Assembly (NCBI GenBank): GCA_025716815.1
Contig: JAIXMN010000037.1
Coordinates: forward strand, 186,001 to 250,000
Reading direction: 5' to 3'
From: Dichotomocladium elegans
Lineage: Eukaryota; Mucoromycota; Mucoromycetes; Mucorales; Lichtheimiaceae
DNA length: 64,000 nt
A program made the translations under genes and the position numbers. Shown here one piece after another: positions 45,954 to 57,108 of this stretch (position 1 is the stretch's first letter; each line of letters opens with the position of its first letter). Under the pieces are notes generated by a model. The model had not been told where the DNA came from. It worked only from the letters and a program-made list of their open reading frames with translations, and ran no database searches.

Positions 45954-47308
45954 CTAAGCATACTTGAGCTTGATGTCACCCGTGATGGAGGAGATGGTGA
46001 CTGAGCCAGCCTTGTGGGAAGGATCGCCATAATGACCACGGATGTCGTAACTGTTCTTTCGGTCATAGTGGAGCTGCTGAGGATCGCTGGCCTCGACTGT
46101 CATGCGGCCATGGATGACCGACAGTTTGAAGTCAGACATGAATGTCTCGGGCTATATATATTCAACCGATTGCACATGAGTTTTTTTTTTTCTTCATCTT
46201 TACATAGATAAACGGGGCCAATTCTATATGGATGATATACATACCAAGAAAGCATTCGCTTCGCCTTTGACGGTGGAAATGGAAATCTGCTTTTGGCCTT
46301 CCTCGATTTCGGTGACGACCAAGCCGGCCGTGCCGGAGGCGGCGGACAACTTGACACGCTGATCGCCTGCTGCGAGGGTATAGGCGCCTAGCATGATGTT
46401 GCCCGAGGCAGCGGTGGCCACGACGTTTCCGCCGAGCTTGTCGAAACCTGCATTGATATCGCCGCTCGCAGACGAAAGGTGTGTGTCGGTCGATGCGGTT
46501 GCGCCGACGAAATGAATATAGCCGCTCGCAGTCGACACATCGAGCGAATCTGCACGGACGCCCTCCTTTGCAAACCAGATCTCGCCCCTGGCATTCGACA
46601 GGCGCAGGTAATTCTCGAACGTAAACGGTTCCTCGACAGTGATGTCGCTGTGCGGCACACTGAGCGACAGCTGGCGCAGGCGGTCCAGGGTCGGCACCTC
46701 GATCGTCACATCATAGTTGAAGCAGAACGAACTGTCTCGACGACGGCCATCCACGACCACCTTCAGATGAAGTGTGCCGTCCTGCTCGTTGATCGCATCA
46801 ATGTGCACGCGCTTCTCAGCCTCATCCTGGTCCTCAAGGTTCGAAAAATGCAGATCAAACGTCACTTTTGGGTTCTCCAGTTCGGGGTTCAGCAGGACCA
46901 CCGCTTTGGTTTTCTACACATTTCAATAAGTAAAAAAAAAAAAAAAACTCGGGAGGAGGGTGGGAAACATACCTTGCCATCAAAAGCGCCCTTGATGCGG
47001 GTCCCGATGATCAGTCCCGTGTTCTCCGGTGTGAGTGTGAAGATCTGCTGAGTCGAGTAGTCCCATTCACCAAGGCAATGTCCGGACTCATAGAGCTGTG
47101 CGTCCGCAGCCGAAATGCTCAAGTCGCCACTGTTGTTGTTGTCGCGTCGGTAACAGCCGCTGTGGAGACTGACGGCCGCAAGCACAAATGAAAAAAAGGA
47201 CAATAGGAGGGACATTTTCGCGATCTTGCGGTACTTTTTATACTTTGGATCAACGCCGTGCACAAGCGGGAGTTCTTCGTATGGATTGTACAAGGAGTCC
47301 TTGTTCAT
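45954..47308 (-). CDS. Single-pass membrane protein with repetitive beta-rich (DUF4097-like) domain
   Basis: No named homologue recognised. Three exons. The first encodes MNKDSLYNPYEELPLVHG, then KMSLLLSFFSFVLAAVSLHS, a signal-anchor span after a basic stretch (KYKKYRKIAK), and an extracytosolic region with Cys residues (GCYRRDNNN, GHCLGEWDYSTQQ). The second carries a long repetitive domain of short strands: SVPHSDITVEEPFTFENYLR, SNARGEIWF, VSTASGYIHFVGATAST, LSSASGDINAGF, VATAASGNIMLGAY, KLSAASGTAGLVVTEI, STVKGEANAFL. The last ends SSITGDIKLKYA (stop 45954-45956). The x-S-A-S-G-D/x-I repeat matches the strand pattern of DUF4097-type adhesin-like beta-helices. It probably sits in the secretory pathway or at the cell surface with its C-terminus outside. 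Function unknown. Confidence 0.8.
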
Positions 47309-47819
47309 CGTGTTTGTGTGAAAGGGAGATTTAATAATAAGATGAGTCGAATGAAGATACCCATGGATGGACGGAGGGGACGCTGCTTTTATAGTCGAAT
47401 CTGTGTTCTCGGCATCTTTTACCTTGGCGCTCGATGCTTCCTGAAAGAGGGTAATTGTGTATGTGAAACCAGCTCGGCGCCAGGTAAATTTTCTGTACAA
47501 CCACCATCCCTCTCATCTTGGCACCCGCTCTTCCCCGGAATTTGGCTTCTTGGCGGACATCACGTGTTTTACTTCTGTCGAAGAAAAAGGTTCTGCTGGG
47601 ACAAATAGATGCAGTCTAGATACTGGCCCCCCGTTAATGGGCGTTTACAGACAAATCATCCCGTAAGAGAGGCCCGTGTACGTATAATGCATGTATATGG
47701 CATATGTTTTCATGTTTAAGCTTTTGTTGTGTGGATCCAGAATTATCGCACACTTGTCATCGAAGCTGTATATCAAAAATATACCATTTTATGTACATAT
47801 TCGTGACGTAATCCTTTAA

Positions 47820-48957
47820 CTAACTACGGCTTGACGAGTTATCTTTTTCACTGTTCTTTTTGTTACTGTTCTGAGAGCTCCTCTTGCTGCTGTTATTGCT
47901 GTTGTTGTCGGCGTCAGTGTTGTGCACACCATCCCCATGATCTGCCACTTTGAATAATTTCTTCGTGCTGTCCTTTAGGAGAACCAATCCATCGCCGCGC
48001 ATTGCGCTTTCCCAGAAACGTGAAAGAAAGGCGGCTTGTGTACCGTCCTGCCATGATTTGATATACCGCCTTGTTAACTCCTGCATTGGAGCAAATGCCT
48101 TTGTCACTGATCGTTTCACTATAGAACATGGTATCCCCCCCATATAACGCGATCAGATTCACTTTCTCCTTATGGTTATGAACCTATGATCTCTTTTTAC
48201 CATCTTCACCAGACCCGCTAAAACGTTCACCGAGGTTGATGGTGTAATAATCAGAGCTAGGGTAGAGAAATTAATATCCGCCTTGTTCTTCTTCTTCCGA
48301 TGAATCACTCACTGATTTTTCTTGACAATATCCTTTTCTAGATACCCGAAGAACAAAGTTTCTGTATGAGCAAAAAACGTAGACAAACAAAAAATTCGCT
48401 CGAGTGTTTTCTGCAAAAAATTTACCTGCCGTATGCTCCAAGCACCTGGCTTGTGTAGACGCGACGACGATCCAGAGACCATGGAAAGGGTTGCCGAAGA
48501 ACGATGGATTTGCTTGCCGGTGAGCTTTCCGCCTCTCTTCGTTTTCTCGCAAGAGACAAATCATGCGGGAATTGCCTGCTGGTTGCTGGCTATGTTGTGA
48601 CAGATCAGAGATGGAAGGAGTCATATTAGCGTTGTCTGAGCTGCGATCGGAGCGATCGTGTCTTGTCAACAGGATGCACTGTTCAGTGAACAAGGGAGTG
48701 CTTCCCTCTCGAGCAGTGCCATTGACAATGCGTGTGAAGTGAATGAGGAAATGACGAGCTCTGTCAGGTTGTTGTTGCTGTTGCTGCTGTTGCTGCTGCT
48801 GTTGTTGTTGCTCGGCAGACCACCAAGGCGAAAGCAGTGAGGTAGCATTGTTACGAGATGACTGTTGAGGGGTTGGAGGAGGGATTGGAGGCACTGGTGT
48901 TGTGGTATGTTGCGGCTGATCATTACCAGCTGCGGCAGTTGTCTTTTGGTCCTTCAT
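47820..48957 (-). CDS. Uncharacterised Gln-rich protein
   Basis: Not recognised. The N-terminal exon from 48957 is disordered: Pro/Thr/Gln-rich with about 14 consecutive Gln. It is followed by a better-ordered core, ARHFLIHFTRIVNGTAREGS, RMICLLRENEERRKAHRQ and NPFHGLWIVVASTQARCLEH. A short exon gives RNFVLRYLEKDIVKKN; the next DYYTINLGERFSGSGED (48.2 kb) is joined in phase to VKRSVTKAFAPMQELTRRYI and LSRFWESAMRGDGLVLL, and the tail is Asn/Ser/Lys-rich with its stop at 47820-47822. No signal peptide or span. The conserved-looking pieces alternate with low-complexity linkers, as in fungal regulatory or scaffold proteins, but no family can be named. Splice limits near 48.36-48.43 kb are approximate. 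Confidence 0.65.
48766..48812. repeat. (CAG/CAA)n polyglutamine tract (minus strand)
   Basis: Mixed CAG/CAA codons (as CTG/TTG on the plus strand) encode about 14 Gln in the uncharacterised protein at 47820-48957. The mixed codons suggest selection for Gln rather than pure slippage. Confidence 0.85.
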
Positions 48958-49623
48958 GAGACGAAGGTGAGAGAGAAAAGGTCAAAAAGGATAAAACCAC
49001 ACAGAAAGGGCCTTTACTATTTTCTATTTTTTTAAGAGCGGGTGTATGTGTGTGTGTGTGACCATTATGCCGTTTGGGCCCTCGCTCTCTTTTTGGAACT
49101 CAAACATACATCCAAAGACTCTCATCCAGACGATAAGAACCTCCGCAAGTCCTTTCTCGCTCCCCCATCCGCCGACCCTTGCATGAAACATCTTAGTATC
49201 GCTTTGCTCTCTTCATTTCGGGACCCCCTTTTCCTTTCATAGACATCATGTGATGTAACTACAGCAACCGCGGTTGTGTCGGATAGAATTGCTTGATTTC
49301 GCCCCATATCCGGCTCGGTCAACAGAACTTTATGCCGCAACCTCCAATTTCATTCCGCCCTTGCCATATCCAATGACTTTGATCTTTCAAAAAGGTTGAC
49401 GCAGGGAAGGGCAGCAGAAGGAGGGCGATCCTATAAAAAAATTCTATTTGTGTGTGCGTTAAACCAAACACAGCAGTTTATCGATTTATCCACCCCATCT
49501 CCCCCCCCCCGCCAACTTCAAGCTCATCTGCTGCAAAAAGCTGTCCCCCCCCCGGCGTCCCCCGTACCCTGTCCTCTCATCTCCGGCGTGCACAACCGCC
49601 CTTTCCCCAAACCCCGTCTCGCC
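48958..49623. other. Upstream flank of the Gln-rich gene
   Basis: Contains a GT run (about 49041-49060), C-homopolymers near 49500 and 49545, and TATAAAAAA at about 49431. No gene recognised. The TATA-like site may serve the weak plus-strand gene model at 49624. Confidence 0.35.
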
Positions 49624-50290
49624 ATGACCCGGTATAACGATTATTTTGTGGCCTGTTGTCGGGGAAAGACAGAAAAATTGACACGTCCAATCACGAGACT
49701 TTGCGCACGCACCTTCCCCTCTCCGATGGGCTCCCAAGGAGGCGTGTGCATGACAGAAAGCGAAACAAGAGTGCCTATTTCATTTGGGAAGTTGGATGGG
49801 CAGGTAAACACCATGAATGAAGAGAGAGCACGTGCGTGTTTTAACTCGACGTAGTTAAATGATATCCCGTGCTCGATGAACAAAGTGTATTGCTCTTTAC
49901 CGTGACATTTTCCCTTGCTTGTAACCCCACCCTTCCCTTTTCTTTCCTTGATAGATGACGGCAGAAGGGTCCAAGCTGCAGTTAGCTGGCGACGAGGTTT
50001 TGCTCACAAGCAAGATTTCAGAATTTTTTTTATATCCGATGATCGATCCTCCCTTCATGCCCAGAAGGTGGAATATTAGCTTCGAGTGTCACCGCGAAGC
50101 GAACCTTATTGAAGCGGGCATGACACGCAATGTATACACAAGCGCAAAATCGGTTGTCCCTCAGTTGAGCAAAAGACGAAAAGGAAAGAATCTGTATCCG
50201 CGTTTTAAAGAATATCTTCACAGCATGACATCAATGTGCAGGCTGAGATGTATGTATGTGTGCATGTGTATGCAGAAGGGCGTTATGTAA
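49624..50290 (+). CDS. Weak hypothetical two-exon gene
   Basis: Low-confidence model. An ATG at 49624 opens MTRYNDYFVACCRGKTEKLT and runs to KLDGQ, where a canonical donor (CAG, then GTAAAC) is met. An acceptor ending TTGATAG at about 49954 continues in phase with MTAEGSKLQLAGDEVLLTSK and further residues to a stop at 50288-50290. A TATA-like sequence lies about 190 bp upstream. No domain, signal peptide or membrane span is clear, and the C-terminal part is Cys/Met-rich and unlikely-looking. It could equally be a non-coding transcript or chance. Confidence 0.22.
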
Positions 50291-50406
50291 ATGACATATG
50301 GACTCGTACGTATCAATATCGGTTCAGCGTTGGGTGGGTGGAAGGAATCCCGCAGGGTTCTTGTTTATTCTTCTTCACACAAAAGCATAGGGGCTGTCCT
50401 TTTTGT

Positions 50407-51567
50407 TTAATACTTTTTGCCAAAAAGAATGACTTGGAGCTTATCATAACCGGACAACACACCCGCGCCTGCAATGGCACGTAGAATATTGGCTCCTGCT
50501 CCCTTGAAGAGCGAACGTGCACCTTCCTTAGCAATGATCTCCTGGAAAGCCGCAAAGGACGAGCTATACTTGACCGCCTGGCCCGAAGTCATCATCATGC
50601 GTCTGCGAACGGTATCGATCGGGTACGAAGCTAGTGAATAACAAAAAAAGAAAATCAGCAAACGCCTTTCTCATTTGCAAGGGAACGTAGGTCTGTGCAT
50701 TTACCAAGCCCTGCGCCAGTGGTTACAGCCCAGCCGAGCAAGAAGGTGGCCAGGAAGCTCTGTTGAAGCGAATGGGGCATGGCAGGTTTGAGCGAGTCGT
50801 ACATGCCAAAGTACAAGCCGCGGTACACGATGATACCAACGCATGACACGTTGAAACCTCGATACAAGCCCGCAATACCGTCCGACGCCAATGTCTTGCG
50901 GTAGACATCCAAAAGCCCATTGAACTGGCGTTCGCTGGCCCCTTTAGCGGCCGACTTGGCATCGTTGGCAAGACGCGTACGGGCGTAATCGAGCGAGTAG
51001 ACGAAGAACAAACTTGCGGCACCGGCAGCGCCACCTGTTTTTTTGTTGTTGTTGTTGTTGTTGTTTTTAGTTTAGTTGGGCAGATGCGTACGTGTGAGAA
51101 AATAAATGAGACAAAGTCGGTTTTCTTTATCCCTATTTTACCTGACGCCAAGTTGCCTGCAAACCATGCCCAGTAGCCGTCCTTGTTCTTATCTTTATTG
51201 AACATGCGTTTGAACTTGTCCTTGAAGGCAAAGTTAAGCGCCTGGGTGGGGAAGTAGCGGATGACGTTGGCCGTGTTGCCTCGCCACAGTGAGATCGTGC
51301 CCTCGTCTCGTATGGTCCGGCGGAAACAGTCGCCAATGCCTTTATACGGCGCAGCAAGCCGGCCTTGCTTGATCATCTCATCCTGGTTTTGGATGAGAAG
51401 CTTGACGCGCTCAATAGGCGCCGCTGCCGTCTTTGATACCGCAGCAGAAACACCACCCATCAAAAAGTCCTATATCAAGCCTTGCATATAAGACGGTTTG
51501 CTCTACGGTAAAATGGGTGTGTGGAAATACTTGCGACGACGAACTGGTTTCTTGGCTTTTCGGGCAT
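50407..51567 (-). CDS. Mitochondrial ADP/ATP carrier
   Basis: Inner-membrane carrier exchanging cytosolic ADP for matrix ATP. Exons chain as [11 protein letters not shown], then [20 protein letters not shown] and [71 protein letters not shown]; a second exon group with [40 protein letters not shown]; and a last exon with [17 protein letters not shown], holding the RRRMMM signature unique to ADP/ATP carriers. Stop at 50407-50409. The three carrier signatures read PIERVK, SLDYAR and PIDTVR. The junction before DFLMGG uses a GC-AG intron (donor GCAAGT) if the usual FVVDFLMGG is to be made. The middle intron contains a (GTT)n run. It is divergent from SBDS with about 218 bp between the start codons. 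Confidence 0.96.
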
Positions 51568-51785
51568 ATCGTTTCTCTCTACAGAGGAAAAGAGAGGAAA
51601 AGAAAAAGAAACTTCTAGTCCGGTTCTTTTTATTTGTACTGACGCCCATAGCGCTGTTGCATCAGCGAGGACCCCGCAGATAGGTCACTCTTTTCTCCCC
51701 ACCCAATGGGAAATACAAAAATACCGAAAAAATACTTGCAGGATTTTTTTTTTTTTTATTTCTTTGACACTAAACTCAATTCAAA
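51568..51785. promoter_or_regulatory. Bidirectional promoter region between the ADP/ATP carrier and SBDS genes
   Basis: Only 218 bp separate the two divergent start codons, so both 5' UTRs and core promoters must lie here. The SBDS side carries a long T run (51745-51757). No clear TATA box was seen on either side. Confidence 0.5.
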
Positions 51786-52879
51786 ATGGTGATTCAACAG
51801 CCCATGTCGCAAATCAAGTATGTCCATTGAACTGCCTCTTCTTCGTCTCATCAAACATTAACTCGACACCGTAGACTCACGAACGTCTCCATCGTTCGAT
51901 TACGAAAAGGTGGCAAGCGCTTTGAGCTTGCTTGTTATAAGAACAAGGTCATGGAGTGGCGCAGTAATGTGTACGTATGGATTTCATAGGAGAGAGAGAG
52001 ACACACACACACCCGGAATTCCACGAGAATCACACTCGCGGAGCCGAAGCGAAGAGGCCCATGACAGCACAATGTAAACGGTCTTACTCTGATATAGTGA
52101 AACCGACTTGGACGAGGTACTTCAGATCCACAACGTCTTTATGAATGTGTCCAAAGGCCAAGTTGCGAGCAAAGAAGATCTACAAAAATGTTTCAAGACT
52201 GACGACGTCGACAAAGTGATCCAGGAGGTTAGGATAAAAAAAAAAGAGCTCGATGTTGTGTTTTGTAAGGCAGATCTCCAACAAGCCTTAGGACATTAGA
52301 TCCTCAAAAAGGGTGAGCTTCAGGTAGCCGAAAAGGAACGAAGCAATCAACTCGAATCCATGTGGAAGGATATTGCCAACATTGTCACAGATAACTGCGT
52401 GAACCCACAAACCAAACGGCCGTATACAGTTACCATGATCGAGAAGGCCATGCAGGATCTGCATCTCAGCGTCAACACCAAGCGAAGCTCCAAATCCCAG
52501 GCTCTGGACGTCATCAAACAACTCCAGGAAAAGCAGATCTTACCCATCCAGCGTGCTCAGATGCGTATCCGTCTCACAATGCCTCAGAGCAAAGAAACCA
52601 AAAAGATCAGGGAGAAGCTACATCCTTTGGTGACATCCATTGAAGACGAAGACTTCGATTCTACAGAATATGAACTGGCAAGTGATCCCCAAAAAGGCAC
52701 CGTTCCGCTCGCTTACAAGACGTCACTCATTTATTTTTCTTTCGCGAGAGTAGATTGCGCTCGTCGATCCAGGAAAATATCGAGTGATAAACGAATTGCT
52801 GCAAACCGAGGCGAAGGGCAAAGGGCAGTTGGAAATTATGAACCTTCGAGAGAAGGAAGAAGGTGACGAGAAATTCTAG
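51786..52879 (+). CDS. SDO1: Ribosome maturation protein SBDS/SDO1
   Basis: Shwachman-Bodian-Diamond protein; with the GTPase Efl1 it releases Tif6/eIF6 from pre-60S subunits in the cytoplasm. Exon 1 gives [11 protein letters not shown]; exon 2 [32 protein letters not shown] (FYSH fold); exon 3 [30 protein letters not shown]; then [40 protein letters not shown] (the family's P-x-T-x-R-P-Y signature) and [20 protein letters not shown]; and a C-terminal ferredoxin-like domain [20 protein letters not shown], ending [20 protein letters not shown] and [10 protein letters not shown]. The stop is at 52877-52879, length about 250. It ends toward MON1 on the opposite strand. Confidence 0.96.
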
Positions 52880-53054
52880 AAAACTGGCGCATTCAGAATA
52901 AAGAGATTATCTTCATTCTTCTTGATCCATCGAAGCAGCTGGTTCGAGCTCGAGATTATACTTCGTTTAGGGGTGCCGGGGCTAAACACAGCGTATAACT
53001 CAAAGGACGATGTCGCCTATTCATGCAAACCATGTCAGAAACTAAAATAATTCT

Positions 53055-55101
53055 TCACTCAGCGCGGTCGTGCCTTACCCATCCAAGCAGTATTTCTTCA
53101 TTATTGTCATGGTAATAGATCTTCAACGGCCGTGATCGGCAGTGCATGCGATCATAGGCATGGTGGTAGAGGCGATAAAGTCTGCATGATACGGTTAGCA
53201 ATGGAAAAATGGATTTAGAGTTAGATCCAAGGGCGCACGCATAACATATACCCATACCTTTTTTGGGACACTCTGCTGGTATATTGCCCAGTGAGCTCCG
53301 GGGATGTGAACTGAACGTGTGTCTTGCTCTTGTACAAAAAATGAAGCAGCCCTGGAGCGCCAACATCGTCTGCAAAATGTGTTATCTCATCAACTTGCAA
53401 CACTGTATGCACACAGACACACACAATCCCGGACAGGTGGTCTTTTCCCCCTTATTACCAGTCTTGTACAATTTCTCGGATGCATCTATTACATCGTCCA
53501 GGATATTTCTAGCTTCCATACTCTAATGATGTTTATTCCGCGTCAACGCACCTGTTCAACAAGCCCCTTCGATACATGCTACTTACAGCAACGATCCGGG
53601 ACTTCCATTCACTAAGATCAAAAAAGGCGCCTTTATCCGTGCTGATCATCACGACAGATACATCAGGAGTAATATAGCATATATATGCATGAAGGAACCC
53701 ATTCGAATTAAACTTTGGGAGACATAGTGGCGTCCATGATTCAGCACCATGGAATGTCGTCGATCCTGTCAACATGTTGAACAACAGGTGAAGATCTACG
53801 TAATATATATCATGTAAGTTATTATTGCAGAACCGCTAAACACTTCCATTCTCCTCTCCTCTGGCTCTTGCACCTGACGGATGAAGGCTATGCTTTCGAG
53901 GGCGCAATAGAGTGACGAGTTGATCTTTGGATATCACCATGGCATACAAGAGATCCTGCAGAACTCAACTCCTCCTGATCATTAGCATAGACGGCCCGCT
54001 TCTCCATCAATTTTCTTTTTTACTTTACCTTAACCCGTTTATCCTCAGACAAGATTTCGCCTATCTGGTCGCGTATGCCTCGACCAAGTCGAAGCACCTG
54101 CAGTGCACTTAGCATAAAGCTATGGTCACGCCCAAATTGGGTTGACAAACTACTGAGGAACACCTCGGTTCCTTGGTAACATTCACATGTGGTATTTGGT
54201 GTCTAATATATGCGCACCGACCGAAAGAAGTATGTCATCCTCACCTCCAAGTAACCGACGCAAGTCAAAATTCACGCGTTGTTCAAAAATTCGAGTCAAA
54301 TGGGCACTGGTCAGGACGCTCAAAATTTGGTTGTGCAAGTACAAGAGCTGATTTCGCAGCTAGCGTATTGCAATATTAGGAACCGAGCCAAGAAATATCT
54401 AGCATCCGCACACCCAGTTTGAACCCTCCTACCTGTGGAATGGACTCGTTTGTTCGGGAGACTGCCAGATAGATAAGTGGGTCCTTGTGCAGAAACACAA
54501 ATCTGTGGCGCCCTGCAGTCATTGATCTTTTGTTTGCGCAAGAATCATTCAGGCGATCTGCTCGTTAATTTCACACCCGTCTCTCCCTTCTTTCATCAGC
54601 GCTCACTTGATGATATCTTCTCCATCTTGGAAGAAGGAAACAATGGCCTGAACGACACCCATCATGCTTGATATTCGTGACTCGTCGCCGTATCTAGATA
54701 CTCTTCCTGAATGAGTATTAGAGGCCCACCAGTATGCATAAAGCTGGCGTTGTACCTTGTCCATATCGGTTTCCCTGCACTGCTCAAGATGAAAAAGTGC
54801 TTCTTATGCTTCGCCAAAGAGGGTGATTCTAACAAGTGGCCAATGTACATTAGTCTTGGCTTTTCCCACCTCTCCCCCTCCTCGACCTCAACCCAGCTCT
54901 CCAGTAAAAAAATAATCGCAGCGTCTTTCTTATGGATTGAAACTTGCCGTCAGGCTTAGCCTTTCCTGCTACCACGTCTGAACTTTTCGACCCCTGAGAT
55001 CGGATTGTGTTCGCGGGATTTTCCCAATCGTTTGTGGTGTCTGACGTTGGCTGATAGTTTGATTCGCGAGTCGAGAGTGTTGTATCTGTCCCATCCGACA
55101 T
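53055..55101 (-). CDS. MON1: Vacuolar fusion protein MON1
   Basis: MON1 with CCZ1 forms the exchange factor that activates Rab7/Ypt7 on late endosomes and vacuoles. The N-terminus is disordered (MSDGTDTTLSTRESNYQPTS). Longin-1 begins with HKKHFFILSSAGKPIWTRY at 54.8 kb. Later exons include WTPLCLPKFNSNGFLHAYIC and VVMISTDKGAFFDLSEWKSR (53.6-53.75 kb), DVGAPGLLHFLYKSKTHVQF and TSPELTGQY (53.3 kb), and the C-terminal RLYHHAYDRMH and SRPLKIYYHDNNEEILLGWV (stop 53055-53057). These are the best-conserved MON1 blocks, in the usual order. Many small introns interrupt the gene; exon limits between 53.8 and 54.7 kb were not all fixed. In RRYSSYGD-like positions after the first longin block the sequence reads TRYNASF, slightly atypical. 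Confidence 0.9.
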
Positions 55102-55311
55102 TTTGCTGACGTCTGCGGCTTGCTGAATGGAGGTGGAATCTTGCGTTTCAGAAGAATAGAGACAGAAGAAGGATCAATGCCGCCCGGCGTTGATTTAAGT
55201 CACCGAAACGCCACGCCGTGGTATTTTCAAAATAAAATGTCGCATGGATAAAGAAGGCCGGAGACATACCCGTTAGTCAACAGAAAATATCTGCCCACCC
55301 CTTCTTACTCT
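55102..55311. other. MON1 promoter and transposon end
   Basis: Holds the MON1 upstream region. An 18-bp sequence (55273-55290) recurs at 58200-58217 and is placed as the outer end of the neighbouring transposase relic. Confidence 0.45.
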
Positions 55312-55322
55312 TCAACTTGCGC
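55273..55322. repeat. Putative transposon end, copy 1
   Basis: The first 18 bp (TTAGTCAACAGAAAATAT) are identical to 58200-58217, and the following 30 or so bp stay alignable (CTTACTCTTCAACTTGC against CTTATACTTTAACTTACTC). It lies directly beyond the C-terminal end of the transposase relic, where a terminal repeat is expected. The matching inverted end on the other side was not found. Confidence 0.5.
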
Positions 55323-56200
55323 CAAAGGCAGCCAGATGTGTCATTGCGGTAACAATGGTGGAAGAGCGAGGAAAGGTAAGGACCCGGTGCTGTTGAGCAT
55401 CGACGGCGGAAGCGTCCGAGGAAGGAAGGAGGAGGAACGACGACGGGCCAACGACAAGACTAGCGGCAAAAGCAGGCGAAGATAAAAGCACCTCGACGAA
55501 GCCATGATGGGAGACCTGCGCGGGTGCAGCACTGCACAATCGGATTGAGTTCAAGCAAGGGCAGTGGATGATCAGCACATCGATATCCTCAGCCTTACGG
55601 ATAGGTGCATTATTCATTACAAATAATGGCCCTTCATATGTTTGTACTTATCCATCTTGTCCATTGCAGCCTTAAAGAAGCTGTGTAATGTCCAGCTACA
55701 GTTCCTCTGCTCGCAGCTTCAGATTGACGTCCCTCTTTCTTTTCTTGGTTGGCGACTGCGAGAGCCTTAAGCTATTTAATGATACCTTGCTCCCAAGATT
55801 TGTCTTTACTCTTGTCTTTGCTATTGTGACTACCGCAGGAAGACCCTTTCTTGGACCATGCCGTGCTGCGTTTCATATTAATATGGAATCCAGACTCATC
55901 AAGGAAAACGCAGTTTTTCAAAGGTCAATGTCGGTACTATCCCATCTGCGCACCCAGCCAAGGCGCTCTTGGATCTTCGCAGCGCTATTGCTATCTATAG
56001 GCTGAAACCGAGCCCTTTCTTGACAAGTCAGCATTTCGCTTTTAAAGGTTCTATCATCAAAAATGTGTACACCGGGGAGATAGGTAATGAAATACGCTGC
56101 CTGCCTGCGGCAGTCGATATCCCGTGTGCTCGCAAATTGAGAAAGAGAGTTTCCCATAGATAAAAATTCTGTTTCCGGAGAGGGCGCTCGGGCCAATCGA
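55312..56200 (-). pseudogene. Decayed DDE_3 (IS630/Tc1-mariner-type) transposase
   Basis: Broken frames keep the family order on the complement: AKIQERLGWVRRWDSTDID; after one frameshift KNCVFLDESGFHINMKRSTA with WSKKG, holding the first catalytic Asp (LDESGFHINM); then in shifted frame AVVTIAKTRVKTNLGSKV and PTKKRKR; MDKYKHMKGHYL; after a stop MNNAPIRKAEDIDVLI, the region of the second acid (usual MDNAPIH, here Asn); and LPLLELNPIVQ, a corroded LPPYSPELNPIEQF with the third acid position changed. Stops and frameshifts make it non-functional. The relic may begin as far right as about 56366, where minus-strand frames continue. Confidence 0.8.
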
Positions 56201-56600
56201 ACAAGTTTGTTCTGGAAGTTTCAAGGCCAAATGCCTGGCATCCAATGTCGCTGTGTTCTTGACAAACAATATGACGGTAGCTTGCCATCGGTAGACCGAT
56301 TCCTTGCCCTGATATGCGTTGGGTTTCTCGCTTAGGTTTGTTCATGCGGCGCTTATTCCACAGCACTGTACCTGGTTAGTTAGAGCGGAGTTCGTGTTCT
56401 TCGATAAACACCCTTTCCCCCATTTCGGCACTTGCTCCTTTGGTTTTCCACCGGTCTTTGGGCTCACTTTTCCTTTTTCTCTCTTTTCCTTTACGCCTAC
56501 TCAAAAGTATATAGTTTTTTGGCTTGGTAATGGATGGAGGGCAACATAGAAGGAAACATGTGTTTTTCCCGTGCGGTCGATTCACTGTATTCACGTCACG
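56201..56600. other. Spacer, partly transposon relic, and KH-gene promoter
   Basis: A 112-codon minus-strand frame spanning 56028-56366 may be the eroded N-terminal part of the transposase relic. From about 56400 the sequence is pyrimidine-rich on the plus strand and should hold the promoter of the KH-domain gene. Confidence 0.4.
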
Positions 56601-57057
56601 ATGTTCTTTAAAAGGACAATGTCACAACACTCTTCTTCCGGAAAGAGCGACAACCATTCCGATCCCCGCGATCAACCCCATGAACACAGCCCCGATCTGG
56701 TTGCCTCAAATAGCAGTACCAAAGCGTCAAAAGAACAAGCATCAGATGATGATCAGCTAACCCTCCGCGCACTCGTAACTACAAAAGAAGCCGGCGTGAT
56801 CATCGGCAAAGGTTAAAAAAACAAGGGGAAAAAACTTTCGCTCTTTTTTTCCTCACCACCCACGCATGCGCGCGTTCGTGCCTCGTGACATCTCTGTCCG
56901 TTTTCATAGGGGGAAAAAATGTCAATGAGCTCCGAGACTTGACGGGTGTGAAAGCGGGCGTATCCAAGGTAGTGCAAGGAGCCCACGACCGGGTGTTAAC
57001 TGTTACTGGAAGTTTGGAGGGCGTTGCAAAGGTAAGATGAGTGGCGCTATGGCTCTC

Positions 57058-57108
<51 letters not shown>

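Noticed and set aside
55688..56005. 105-codon plus-strand frame
   Set aside because: Antisense to the DDE_3 transposase relic.
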